Source: Zhengella mangrovi
GTDB lineage: Bacteria > Pseudomonadota > Alphaproteobacteria > Rhizobiales > Rhizobiaceae
Length of the DNA stretch: 64,000 nucleotides
Direction: 5' to 3'
Assembly: GCF_002727065.1 (NCBI RefSeq)
Contig: NZ_PDVP01000004.1
Location: 1-64,000, forward strand
In this document: piece after piece, positions 17,129 to 25,437 of the stretch
Numbering within the stretch: the first letter of the stretch is position 1
How the letters are laid out: each line of letters opens with the position of its first letter
Notes under the pieces: generated by a model
What the model was told of the DNA's origin: nothing
What the model saw: only the letters and a program-made list of their open reading frames with translations
The model's database searches: none
Program-made: the position numbers and the translations under genes

Positions 17129-17518
17129 ATGGCCCACCTGATGATCGAATATTCGGCCGCGCTCGACGAGGACGGACTGATCGCGCCGCTCTGCCGGGCG
17201 ACGCATGCGGCCATGGTCGGCTGCGGCGTCTTTCCCGTCGCCGGCATCCGCGTTCGCGCCCACAGGGCCGACCACGCCATCGTTGCGGACGGCCTGGAGC
17301 AGAACCGGTTCGTCGCGATGACGCTCAGCGTCGGCGCCGGACGACCGACAGCAGTCCTGCAGGACGCCGGTGCGGCGATCTTCAGGGCGGCCCAGGAAAT
17401 GCTGGCATCGCCCCTGTCCGAACCCCATTTCGCGCTTTCCCTTGAGATCCGGATCATCGATCCGGAACTGAGCTGGAAAGACACGCCCATCCACGCCCGG
17501 CTGTCGGGCAAGACGTGA
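17129..17518 (+). CDS. hpaF: 5-carboxymethyl-2-hydroxymuconate delta-isomerase-like protein, Pro1 replaced by Ala
   Basis: 129 residues, the length of CHMI (HpaF), a tautomerase-superfamily trimer that isomerises 5-carboxymethyl-2-hydroxymuconate in homoprotocatechuate breakdown. Matching segments: GCGVFPVAGIRVRAH, FVAMTLSVGAGR and LSLEIRIIDPELSWK. Odd point: after the initiator Met the family has Pro, whose free imino group is the catalytic base; here the codon is GCC (Ala), giving MAHLMIEYS. GGAGGAGG 5 nt before the ATG makes this start firm. It is the first gene of the hpa run. The enzyme may be altered, slow or non-catalytic. Confidence 0.85.
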   Translation: MAHLMIEYSAALDEDGLIAPLCRATHAAMVGCGVFPVAGIRVRAHRADHAIVADGLEQNRFVAMTLSVGAGRPTAVLQDAGAAIFRAAQEMLASPLSEPHFALSLEIRIIDPELSWKDTPIHARLSGKT

Positions 17519-17527
17519 GGACTGACC

Positions 17528-19039
17528 ATGAGCGTCGTTGAAGCCAATCTCGCAAAGGCAGAGGCCTACCTGCTGCGGTTTCGCCGGGGAGGCGTGCAGA
17601 ACCACATCGACGGCGCTTCCGTGCCGGCGGTGTCCGGCCGGACATTCGAAACGGTTTCCCCGGTCGACCTGTCTGTCCTGGCATCGGTGGCCCGCGGCGG
17701 CGCGGAGGACATCGACCGGGCGGTCGCCGCGGCCAAGGCCGCGTTCCCGTCCTGGTCGCGCACGCCGGGTGCGGAACGCCGCAAGATCCTGATCCGGGTC
17801 GCGGAAGCGATCGAGGCGCGCGCCGAGGAAATCGCCTTCACCGAGTGCATGGACACGGGCCAGGCGCTGCGCTTCATGTCCAAGGCGGCCATTCGCGGCG
17901 CGGCCAACTTCCGTTTTTTCGCCGACCAGGCGCCCTCGGCCGAGGATGGCGCGGTCACGCGCACGCCGACGCAGATGAACACGACATCGCGCCGCCCGAT
18001 CGGCCCGGTCGGCGTCATCACGCCGTGGAACACGCCGTTCATGCTGTCGACCTGGAAGATCGCGCCGGCGCTGGCATCGGGCTGCACGGTGGTGCACAAG
18101 CCGGCGGAATTCTCGCCGATGACGGCCAAGCTGCTGGTCGAGATCGCGGAGGAGGCGGGGCTTCCCAAGGGCGTGCTGAATGTCGTCAACGGCTTCGGCG
18201 AGGATGCCGGCAAGCGGCTGACGGAACATCCGGACATCAAGGCGATCGCCTTCGTCGGCGAAAGCCGGACGGGATCGATGATCATGGCGCAGGGGGCGGC
18301 GACGCTGAAGCGCGTGCATTTCGAGCTCGGCGGCAAGAACCCGGTCATCGTCTTCGACGACGCCGACCTCGAGCGCGCCGTCGATGCGGCGACCTTCATG
18401 ATCTACTCGCTCAACGGCGAACGCTGCACCTCGTCGTCGCGCCTGCTGGTGCAGGACACGATCTACGACGACTTAACGGCCCGCGTGGCCGAGGTGGCCA
18501 AACGGATCAAGGTCGGCCACCCGCTCGACCCCGAGACGGTCGTCGGCCCGCTCATCCACCCGGAGCACGAGGCGAAGGTGCTGTCCTATTTCGACCAGGC
18601 GCGCCAGGAGGGAGCGACCATCGCGGCGGGCGGCGAGAAGGTGGGCGAGGTCGGCTGCTACGTTGCGCCGACGCTGTTCACCGGCGCGACCAACGGGATG
18701 GCGATCGCCCAGGAGGAGATTTTCGGACCGGTGCTGACGGCGATCCCGTTCAAGGACGAGGACGAGGCGCTGGCCCTGGCCAACGACGTCCAGTACGGCC
18801 TTGCCGCCTACCTCTGGACCAACGACCTGAACCGGGCGATGCGGATGACCGACAACCTGGAAGCCGGGATGATGTGGGTGAACTCGGAAAACATCCGCCA
18901 CCTGCCGACCCCGTTCGGCGGCGTCAAGGCGTCCGGCATCGGGCGCGACGGCGGCGACTGGTCGTTCGACTTCTACATGGAGACGGTGAACGTCAGTTTC
19001 CCGCGCTCGCTGCACAAGATCCCGAAGCTCGGCGGCTGA
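17528..19039 (+). CDS. hpaE: 5-carboxymethyl-2-hydroxymuconate semialdehyde dehydrogenase
   Basis: 503-residue aldehyde dehydrogenase with all catalytic residues: Asn168 in TPWNTP, Glu266 in HFELGGK, Cys300 in NGERC. The NAD-binding VGESRTGS loop is at about 243-250, and the C-terminal FGGVKASGIGRDGGDWSFDFY is typical of the HpaE/muconate-semialdehyde group. It would oxidise the ring-cleavage product of homoprotocatechuate to 5-carboxymethyl-2-hydroxymuconate. The placement between hpaF and the ring-cleavage dioxygenase supports HpaE over a generic ALDH. Confidence 0.9.
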   Translation: MSVVEANLAKAEAYLLRFRRGGVQNHIDGASVPAVSGRTFETVSPVDLSVLASVARGGAEDIDRAVAAAKAAFPSWSRTPGAERRKILIRVAEAIEARAEEIAFTECMDTGQALRFMSKAAIRGAANFRFFADQAPSAEDGAVTRTPTQMNTTSRRPIGPVGVITPWNTPFMLSTWKIAPALASGCTVVHKPAEFSPMTAKLLVEIAEEAGLPKGVLNVVNGFGEDAGKRLTEHPDIKAIAFVGESRTGSMIMAQGAATLKRVHFELGGKNPVIVFDDADLERAVDAATFMIYSLNGERCTSSSRLLVQDTIYDDLTARVAEVAKRIKVGHPLDPETVVGPLIHPEHEAKVLSYFDQARQEGATIAAGGEKVGEVGCYVAPTLFTGATNGMAIAQEEIFGPVLTAIPFKDEDEALALANDVQYGLAAYLWTNDLNRAMRMTDNLEAGMMWVNSENIRHLPTPFGGVKASGIGRDGGDWSFDFYMETVNVSFPRSLHKIPKLGG

Positions 19040-19076
19040 TCCACCGCACCCGGAACAATTCGAGGGAGAGACCAGA

Positions 19077-20057
19077 ATGCCGATACCGGCCCCGAACCTC
19101 TATCCGCCGTTCAACATCATCCGCCTCAGCCATGTCGATTACGGCGTGAGGGACCTTGCCGCCAGCAAGGCCTTCTACGTCGATACGCTCGGCCTGCAGA
19201 TCACCGACGAGGATGACACGGCGGTCTACCTGCGTGCCATGGAAGAGCGGGGCCACCACTGCGTCGTCCTGCACAAGTCGGATGCGCCGCACGTCAAGGC
19301 GCTGTCGTTCAAGGTCTTCGACGAGGACCAGCTCGACAAGGCGCATGACTGGTTCATGGCGCAGGGTCACGCGGTGACCTGGGTGGAGCGGTCGTTCCAG
19401 GGCCGGACGCTGGCGACGACCGATTGCTTCGGCATGCCGATCGAGTTCTTCTTCAGGATGGACCGGCTGGCGCCGATCCACCAGAAATACGCGCTCTACA
19501 AGGGCGTGAAGCCGCTGCGCATCGACCATTTCAACTGCTTTGCGCCGGATGTCGACAAGGCGGTCGGCTTCTACAACGAGATCGGCTTCCGGGTAACGGA
19601 ATATACCGAGGACGAGGAGAGCAAGCGGCTGTGGGCGGCCTGGACGCACCGCAAGGGAGGGGTGCACGACATCGCCTTCACCAACGGCACCGGCCCGCGC
19701 CTGCATCACACGGCCTTCTGGGTTCCAACGCCGCTCAACATCATCGACCTGTGCGACCTGATGTCGACGACGGGCTATCTCGCCAACATCGAGCGCGGCC
19801 CGGGGCGGCACGGCATTTCCAATGCCTTCTTCCTCTATGTCCGCGATCCCGACGGGCACCGGATCGAGATCTACTGCTCCGACTACCAGACGGTCGACCC
19901 GGACCTGGAAGCCATCAAGTGGGACCTGAAGGACCCGCAACGCCAAACGCTCTGGGGCGCACCGGCACCGCGTTCCTGGTTCGAGGAAGGCTCGCTCTTC
20001 GAGGGGCTGGAACCGGTGGCCTCGACACTCGGCGCCTCTCCCATCATCGCACCGTGA
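19077..20057 (+). CDS. 3,4-dihydroxyphenylacetate (homoprotocatechuate) 2,3-dioxygenase, VOC (type I extradiol) fold
   Basis: 326 residues in two vicinal-oxygen-chelate modules, related to the Brevibacterium/Arthrobacter HPCD/MndD enzymes. Metal-ligand positions are visible: His151 in IDHFNC, His210/211 in LHHTAFW and Glu264 in HRIEIYCSD; acid-base His197 (VHDIAF) and Tyr254 (FFLYVRD) are also present. It should cleave homoprotocatechuate next to the hydroxyls using Fe(II) or Mn(II). It lies between hpaE and hpaG. A second, unrelated-fold dioxygenase for the same reaction type is at 21845. Confidence 0.9.
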   Translation: MPIPAPNLYPPFNIIRLSHVDYGVRDLAASKAFYVDTLGLQITDEDDTAVYLRAMEERGHHCVVLHKSDAPHVKALSFKVFDEDQLDKAHDWFMAQGHAVTWVERSFQGRTLATTDCFGMPIEFFFRMDRLAPIHQKYALYKGVKPLRIDHFNCFAPDVDKAVGFYNEIGFRVTEYTEDEESKRLWAAWTHRKGGVHDIAFTNGTGPRLHHTAFWVPTPLNIIDLCDLMSTTGYLANIERGPGRHGISNAFFLYVRDPDGHRIEIYCSDYQTVDPDLEAIKWDLKDPQRQTLWGAPAPRSWFEEGSLFEGLEPVASTLGASPIIAP

Positions 20058-20064
20058 GGACAGC

Positions 20065-20943
20065 ATGACAGAGAAAGCTCCTCGGATCGCCGCGTTTCAC
20101 GCCAATGGCGCCGACCGCTACGGCGCCGTCACGGACGACGGGATCATCGACCTGACGCCAGAATTCGGTGCGCGTTTCAAGGGCCTGAAAGAGGTGATCG
20201 AGGCCGGCGCGCTGGGCGACCTGGTGCAGGCGGCGCAAGGCCGCGCGCCGGCGTTCCGGGACCGGGACGTGACCTATCTCATTCCCGTCGCCAACCCGGA
20301 AAAGCTGATCTGCGTGGGCGTCAACTTTCCCGACCGCAACGCGGAGTACAAGGACGGCCAGGACGCCAAGTCATATCCCTCGCTCTTCATCCGTTTCCCG
20401 CGGTCGTTTACCGGCCACGGCCAGAACCTGGTACGGCCGCCGGAAAGCCCGCAACTGGATTACGAGGGCGAGATCGCGATCGTGATCGGCAAGGGCGGCC
20501 GCCGCATTGCGCGGGAAGAGGCCTATGACCACATCGCGGCAATCACGCTGTGTAACGAGGGCACGATCCGCGACTGGGTGCGCCATGCCAAGTTCAACGT
20601 GACGCAGGGCAAGAACTGGGACCGTTCGGGCGCCATCGGCCCCTGGCTCGTTCCCTTCACCGATGCGGCGCAGCTCGACGACATCACGCTTGAAACGCGG
20701 GTCAACGGGGAGGTGCGGCAGTCCGACCGGACCGGCCGGATGATGTATGATTTCCGCTACATCGTGGCCTATGTCTCGACGTTCACGACGCTGGTTCCAG
20801 GCGACGTCATCGTCTGCGGCACGCCCACGGGCGCCGGCGCGCGCTTCGATCCGCCGATCTGGCTGAAGCCCGGCGACGTGATCGAGGTCGAGGCGGAGGG
20901 CATCGGCATCCTGCGCAACGGCGTCGAGGACGAGGCATGTTGA
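20065..20943 (+). CDS. hpaG: Fumarylacetoacetate hydrolase family protein, HpaG-like decarboxylase/isomerase
   Basis: 292 residues. The FAH-fold metal site is present: the DYEGEIAIVIGKGGR region (about 132-146) supplies the acidic ligands, with EGTIRDW and RSGAIGPW lining the site. In the homoprotocatechuate pathway HpaG decarboxylates 5-oxopent-3-ene-1,2,5-tricarboxylate and isomerises the product. E. coli HpaG is a fused two-module protein; this is a single module, as in many alphaproteobacteria. It overlaps hpaH by 7 nt. FAH-family assignment is firm; exact reaction comes from context. Confidence 0.85.
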   Translation: MTEKAPRIAAFHANGADRYGAVTDDGIIDLTPEFGARFKGLKEVIEAGALGDLVQAAQGRAPAFRDRDVTYLIPVANPEKLICVGVNFPDRNAEYKDGQDAKSYPSLFIRFPRSFTGHGQNLVRPPESPQLDYEGEIAIVIGKGGRRIAREEAYDHIAAITLCNEGTIRDWVRHAKFNVTQGKNWDRSGAIGPWLVPFTDAAQLDDITLETRVNGEVRQSDRTGRMMYDFRYIVAYVSTFTTLVPGDVIVCGTPTGAGARFDPPIWLKPGDVIEVEAEGIGILRNGVEDEAC

Positions 20944-21737
20944 GTGCGGCCGAAATCCGCCAGGCGGCCGCCGACCTGCTGACGGCGGAGGAGACGCGCC
21001 GGCAGACCGGCCTGCTGTCGCTGCGGCATCCCGGGATGACGCTCGACGACGCCTATGCCATCCAGGCTGCCCAGATGGAGCAGAAGCTGGCGCAGGGCCG
21101 TTCCATCCTCGGCTGGAAGATCGGCCTGACGTCGAAGGTCATGCAGGAGGCGCTCGGCATCGATACGCCGGACTCCGGCGTTCTCTACGACGACATGCTG
21201 TTTGCGACCGGCGGCACCGTGCCGGCCGGGCGGTTCATCCAGCCGCGCGTGGAAGCCGAGATCGCCTTCGTCATGAAGGCGTCGCTGGGCGCCGATGCGA
21301 CGCGCGGGGACGTGCTTGCAGCAACCGAAGCCGTGGTGCCGTCGCTGGAGATCCTCGACACGCGCATTCTCCGCGTCGATCCGGAGACCGGGCAGGCGCG
21401 GACGATCGTCGACACGGTCTCCGACAACGCGGCCAATGCGGGGATCGTGCTGGGTGCCGAACGCCATGCGCCGGAGGCACGGGACCTGCGCTGGACCGGC
21501 GCCATCGTGCGCAAGAACAGCGAGGTGGTGTCGACCGGTCTGGGCGCCGCGGTCCTCGACGATCCGGTCATGGGGATCGTCTGGCTGGCCCGGCGGATGG
21601 GGCAATACGGCAAACGGATCGAGGCCGGCCAGGTGATCCTGTCGGGCAGTTTCATCGCGCCGCTGGAATGCCCCGCCGGTACGGTGATCGACGCCGATTT
21701 CGGCACCTTCGGCACTGTCTCGATCTCTTTTGCGTGA
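20937..21737 (+). CDS. hpaH: 2-oxo-hept-4-ene-1,7-dioate hydratase
   Basis: 266 residues, the size of HpaH/MhpD-type hydratases. GWKIGLTSKVMQEALGI and ESGVLYDD-like DSGVLYDDM are family signatures; PRVEAEIAFVM supplies metal-binding acids, and the late AGQVILSGSF closes the fold. It hydrates the dienoate produced by HpaG. The next enzyme, the HpaI aldolase, is absent from this window, so the pathway must be completed elsewhere. Confidence 0.9.
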   Translation: MLSAAEIRQAAADLLTAEETRRQTGLLSLRHPGMTLDDAYAIQAAQMEQKLAQGRSILGWKIGLTSKVMQEALGIDTPDSGVLYDDMLFATGGTVPAGRFIQPRVEAEIAFVMKASLGADATRGDVLAATEAVVPSLEILDTRILRVDPETGQARTIVDTVSDNAANAGIVLGAERHAPEARDLRWTGAIVRKNSEVVSTGLGAAVLDDPVMGIVWLARRMGQYGKRIEAGQVILSGSFIAPLECPAGTVIDADFGTFGTVSISFA

Positions 21738-21817
21738 GGCGACGGCGCGGACGCGCGGCATGGGCGCTCCGGCTTGATCCAGGTCAATGCCGGGATCGCG
21801 GCGCGGCTCAATGATGC

Positions 21818-21826
21818 ACATGTTAA
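21818..21826 (+). promoter_or_regulatory. Second copy of the hpa operator core (ACATGTTAA)
   Basis: ACATGTTAA, 19 bp before the LigB-type dioxygenase start, matches the right half and core of the TTAACATGTTAA palindrome at 17098; the left half is degenerate (TGC in place of TTA). It lies in the 107-bp gap after hpaH. It suggests a common regulator for both transcripts. Confidence 0.35.
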
Positions 21827-21844
21827 ATATTGGGAGGAGGCCCG

Positions 21845-22696
21845 ATGGGCAAGATCGTTCTGGCGGCGAAGTGCACGCATGTTCCCACGATGCTCATGTC
21901 GGAACAGGAGGGGCGGCTGAAAGGCTGCCGCCAGCCGGCAATCGACGGTCACCGGACAATCGGCGACATGGCGCGGGCCGCGGGCGCGGATACCTTCGTG
22001 GTTCTGGACACGCACTGGCTGGTGAACGCGGGCTATCACATCAATGCCAATCACCGCTTCAAGGGCATGTTCACGTCGCACGAGTTTCCGCAGTTCATCC
22101 GCGACCTGCCCTATGAATACGAGGGCAATGCCGCGCTCGGCGACCTGATCGCGCAGACGGCGCGGGACATGGGCGTCTACACGCTGAGCCACCAGGTCGA
22201 CAGCCTCGACCTCGAATACGGCACGCTGGTCCCGATGCGCTACATGAACCCGCAAGCCGACCTGAAAGTGGTTTCCGTGGCGGCGATGTGCACCGTGCAC
22301 AGCCTGGAAAGCTCGCGCCGGCTGGGAGAAGCGATCCGCGCCGGCATCGAGGCGTCCGACAGCAACGTGGCGCTCATCGCGTCGGGTTCGCTCAGCCACC
22401 ACATCTGGGCCAACGAGGACTACGAGGCCAACAACGGGACCTTCACGATCTCGTCGAAGTTCAACGAGGTCGTCGACCGCCGCGTGCTGGAGATGTGGCA
22501 GGAGGGCGATATCGAGCTGTTCCTCGAAATGCTGCCGGATTACGCCCGGCATTGTGACGGCGAGGGCGACATGCACGACACGGTGATGCTGTTCGGTGCG
22601 CTTGGCTGGGACGCCTACAAGGGACGGGGCGAGGTGGTGACCGAGTATTTCCCGTCCTCCGGCACCGGCCAGACGAACGTGGTGTTTTCCCTCTGA
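21845..22696 (+). CDS. hpaD: 3,4-dihydroxyphenylacetate 2,3-dioxygenase, LigB (type III extradiol) fold
   Basis: 283 residues. The N-terminal AAKCTHVPTML and the DTHWLVN, SLDLEYGTLVPM and SGSLSHHIW segments are those of the E. coli W-type HpaD in the class III extradiol (LigB) superfamily; His12 and the DTHW His are expected iron ligands. The start is the ATG at 21845 behind GGGAGGAGG; an ATG 15 bp upstream has no such site. It stands alone after hpaH with its own operator-like site. It would open homoprotocatechuate or a close analogue, duplicating the function of the VOC enzyme at 19077. Confidence 0.88.
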   Translation: MGKIVLAAKCTHVPTMLMSEQEGRLKGCRQPAIDGHRTIGDMARAAGADTFVVLDTHWLVNAGYHINANHRFKGMFTSHEFPQFIRDLPYEYEGNAALGDLIAQTARDMGVYTLSHQVDSLDLEYGTLVPMRYMNPQADLKVVSVAAMCTVHSLESSRRLGEAIRAGIEASDSNVALIASGSLSHHIWANEDYEANNGTFTISSKFNEVVDRRVLEMWQEGDIELFLEMLPDYARHCDGEGDMHDTVMLFGALGWDAYKGRGEVVTEYFPSSGTGQTNVVFSL

Positions 22697-22834
22697 CGGG
22701 CGGGCGGCGCGGCTGGCTGAATTCCAACCGGCGCCCGCCAACGTTGACGCATGTCAATTCCAGGCAAGCGGCCTTGTGAAAGCATTTCCTCATGCAACGC
22801 GTGGCCTGTGCCCGCAGCGGATGGAGACAAGGTG

Positions 22835-23416
22835 ATGGGTTTTCGAAACATGACGAAGGCGTGGTGGCCTGCCGGAGTGCTGCTTGCCCTGGCAGCTTCG
22901 CTTTCCCCTGCGCATGCCCGCGACTGCGCGACGATCGGCACCACGGAACTGGTCGATTCCGTGCGCTATTGCGTCGACAGCGTGCTCGAACCGCAGTCGG
23001 GCAACTGGTACGGCGCCGACAACCTGATCGACGGGGCCGGTGACACCGCGTGGTGCGAGGGCGTGAACGGTCCGGGGCTCGGCCAGCGGATCGTCATCTC
23101 GATCCGGGGCGGCGCGCCGTTCGACCGGATCATGCTGTGGAACGGCTACCAGAAGAGCCGAACCGCCTTCACCCGGAACGGTCGTCCGAGCGCGCTCAGG
23201 GTCGAGACCGATCTTGGCGAAAACATCACCTTCCAACTGCCGGACAAGCTTGGCGAAGTCGTGCTCGGGCTGAACCGGATGGCGGTTCGCTCGGAGGTCG
23301 TGCTGACCATCGAGGATATCTACCGCGGGTCGCATTACGCCGATACCTGCATCAGCGACGTTTTCATCGATTTCGAATCCGGCCGCAATTTCCCGATGAA
23401 TGGCGGCAACAACTGA
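22835..23416 (+). CDS. Secreted NADase-type glycan-binding (discoidin-like) domain protein
   Basis: 193 residues. A Sec signal peptide (about 1-31, cleavage after AHA) precedes a beta-rich domain with the pattern GADNLIDGAGDTAWCEGV typical of the discoidin-like NADase-type glycan-binding domain, and four mature cysteines that could pair in the periplasm. No enzymatic domain follows. GGAG lies 8 nt before the chosen ATG; an ATG at 22850 is an alternative. Role: extracytoplasmic carbohydrate binding, partner unknown. It is not obviously linked to the upstream hpa genes, which are 138 bp away, and it is convergent with the next gene. Confidence 0.75.
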   Translation: MGFRNMTKAWWPAGVLLALAASLSPAHARDCATIGTTELVDSVRYCVDSVLEPQSGNWYGADNLIDGAGDTAWCEGVNGPGLGQRIVISIRGGAPFDRIMLWNGYQKSRTAFTRNGRPSALRVETDLGENITFQLPDKLGEVVLGLNRMAVRSEVVLTIEDIYRGSHYADTCISDVFIDFESGRNFPMNGGNN

Positions 23417-23458
23417 CGCCGGGGGCGGCCGCTCCGTTTGCAGGACGCCGCTGCCTCC

Positions 23459-24346
23459 TCAGAAATCCAGCCGGGCCCTCAGGAAGTCGAGAACGTCCTT
23501 TTGCGCGGTGTCGAACTCCAGCAGGCCATGGCTGGAGGCCATCTCCCCGTCCCGGTAGACGATCGACCTGCTGCCGTTGCCGGGATCCTGGAAGCCGGCG
23601 CAGTTGCCCCTTGTCCAGCGATCCTGGTACCAGGGGTCTGCCTCGCCGACGAGGGTCAGCACGGGTTCGCTTGCCGGCGCCTTGATCCCGCGATACTCCG
23701 GCCATGGCGCCTGGCATGTCCAGCCTTCCGCGACCCGGGCGCGAACGCGTTGGCGTTCGTTCGCCGCCCGGAACGTGACGGCGGCGACGGCGCCTTCGCT
23801 GAAGCCCATGAGAACCATTTTTCCGCCATCGACGACGGAAAGTTGCCTGGCCATCTCGATGGCATGGCCGGCATCGTTGCGGCGCAGGACGAGGGTGCCG
23901 CGGAAGAGCCCGCCTTCCCGGGTCTCGACGTTGCAGGATCGCGGGTAGGTCTTTCGCGCCAGGCTGGCCGGCGCAATGACAAGAAATCCGTTGTCCGACA
24001 GGAATTTCATCCGCCTGTGCGTGCCGGGCCAGATGCCGCTGCAGCCATGCAGGTAGATGACGGTCGGGTATTTCTTTCCGCCTTGCCGCAGCAGGTCATC
24101 GGTCGTTCCCTGCCTGGACCGTCCCGGCGCGACCGGAATGCGGACGATGGCTGCCTTCCAGGTGCGATCCAGTTCCGCCGGATCGTCCCAGTCCTTCCAC
24201 GAGAGATCGGCCGGGGCCGAGAAAGCCTTCGAACTGTTGTGCAGGCCTTCGTCCTGCGCCGACGCCGGGAAGGGCAGCGCGACAGCAGCGATGACCGCGA
24301 TGGCCGTGAAAATCCGCGTTGCCCGCATGGGCGGCTGGAAAGCCAA
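23459..24346 (-). CDS. Secreted alpha/beta hydrolase (dienelactone hydrolase-like)
   Basis: 295 residues with an N-terminal signal peptide ending near PASA (about 30). The alpha/beta-hydrolase core has YLHGCSG for the oxyanion region, GFSEG with the nucleophile Ser in the middle, an Asp in GEADPW and His in SSHGLL. The start is a TTG at 24346 with GGAGG 8 nt upstream; an ATG at 24328 lacks one. It shares the strand with the haloalkane dehalogenase upstream, 33 bp apart. A periplasmic esterase-type activity is likely; the substrate is unknown. Confidence 0.8.
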   Translation of the reverse strand: MAFQPPMRATRIFTAIAVIAAVALPFPASAQDEGLHNSSKAFSAPADLSWKDWDDPAELDRTWKAAIVRIPVAPGRSRQGTTDDLLRQGGKKYPTVIYLHGCSGIWPGTHRRMKFLSDNGFLVIAPASLARKTYPRSCNVETREGGLFRGTLVLRRNDAGHAIEMARQLSVVDGGKMVLMGFSEGAVAAVTFRAANERQRVRARVAEGWTCQAPWPEYRGIKAPASEPVLTLVGEADPWYQDRWTRGNCAGFQDPGNGSRSIVYRDGEMASSHGLLEFDTAQKDVLDFLRARLDF

Positions 24347-24379
24347 GTCTTCAGCCTCCGTACGTTGCGGCCGGTTCGC

Positions 24380-25279
24380 TCAGCCGGTGTCTCCGAAATG
24401 GCGAAGAGCGGCACGGGCGATCGGCTCGCCCCATTCCTGGACGAAGTGCCCGGCCTCGTCGACGATCATCGGTTCCGGACAGCCACGTATGGTGTCACGC
24501 AACGTGCTCATCACCGGCACGCCCAGGACCGGGTCCTTCGCGCCCACGGCCATGAAGCTTTGGCCCTGCCATTCCGTTTGCCAGAACTGCCGCGCGCGCC
24601 TGGCCGTCTCGACTCCCTCCATCCCGGGCTCGATCATCACGAGTTGCGGAAAACGGCGCACGCCGGCCTTGTACCGCGCGTCCGGGAAGGGGGCCTCGTA
24701 GGCCAGCGCCTCGGCGTCGCTCAGGTGGGGACAGGCCCGCTTCATCAGCGCAGCACAATCCAGGTCGGGCCGGCTGGCCACGTAGTTCCGCCAGTGCCGG
24801 AACCCGTCGCCGACGCCTTCGCCGACCGGTATCGCCGTGTTCATGACGATCAGCCGGGAGAAGCGCTCCGGCATGTCCATCGGCAGCGTCAGCCCCAGGA
24901 TGCCGCCCCAGTCCTGCACGACGAGTGTCACGTTCTGAAGATCAAGCCGTTCAACCAGGGCCAGCATCATGTCGCGATGAAAATGAAAGCCGTAGACCCC
25001 GTCATCGACCGGCTTGTCGGACCGCCCGAACCCAAGCCAGTCGGGCACGACAACGCGGGCGTCCGAAGCGGCGAACACCGGGATCATCCGCCGGTAAAGA
25101 TAGGCCCATGTCGGCTCGCCGGGCAGGCACAGGAAGGTCCTTGCGGCGTCCTTGCGGCCTTCGTCGAGAAAATGCACCCGAAGGCCTTCGTAGCCCTTGA
25201 GCGTATCGACATAGTTCGGGGCGAAGGCATAACCGGGCAGGTTCGAGAACCGGTCGTCCGGCGTTCGCAACACGTCCAT
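24380..25279 (-). CDS. Haloalkane dehalogenase (subfamily I-like)
   Basis: 299 residues. The nucleophile Asp123 in VQDWGG is followed by the halide-binding Trp124; a second candidate halide Trp lies in FRHWRNYV, the acid in GAKDPVLG and the base His in AGHFVQEWG. This layout matches DhlA-type (HLD-I) dehalogenases, which hydrolyse carbon-halogen bonds to alcohols. In the oxyanion segment the usual HGEPTW reads PGEPTW. There is no signal peptide. The operon with a secreted hydrolase is unusual for detoxification but could serve use of a halogenated ester. Epoxide hydrolase is less likely because of the paired Trp. Confidence 0.85.
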   Translation of the reverse strand: MDVLRTPDDRFSNLPGYAFAPNYVDTLKGYEGLRVHFLDEGRKDAARTFLCLPGEPTWAYLYRRMIPVFAASDARVVVPDWLGFGRSDKPVDDGVYGFHFHRDMMLALVERLDLQNVTLVVQDWGGILGLTLPMDMPERFSRLIVMNTAIPVGEGVGDGFRHWRNYVASRPDLDCAALMKRACPHLSDAEALAYEAPFPDARYKAGVRRFPQLVMIEPGMEGVETARRARQFWQTEWQGQSFMAVGAKDPVLGVPVMSTLRDTIRGCPEPMIVDEAGHFVQEWGEPIARAALRHFGDTG

Positions 25280-25437
25280 GAGCAGTCCTCCCTCCCGCCG
25301 GTTGACGCGGCATTATGTCGGGCGAAGGCGCGGCCCGCAATCTTGCCATGTAAGGGCCGGCCATGGCGCCTTCCCTTTCCTGCAGGCCCGGGCCTGTTTC
25401 GCGCCCGCCCGGCTGCCGGCAGACGTCCTGTGGTCGC

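Noticed and set aside
21845..22696. 4,5-DOPA dioxygenase assignment for the LigB-fold protein
   Set aside because: Segments DTHWLVN and SLDLEYGTLVPM and the hpa context match HpaD better.
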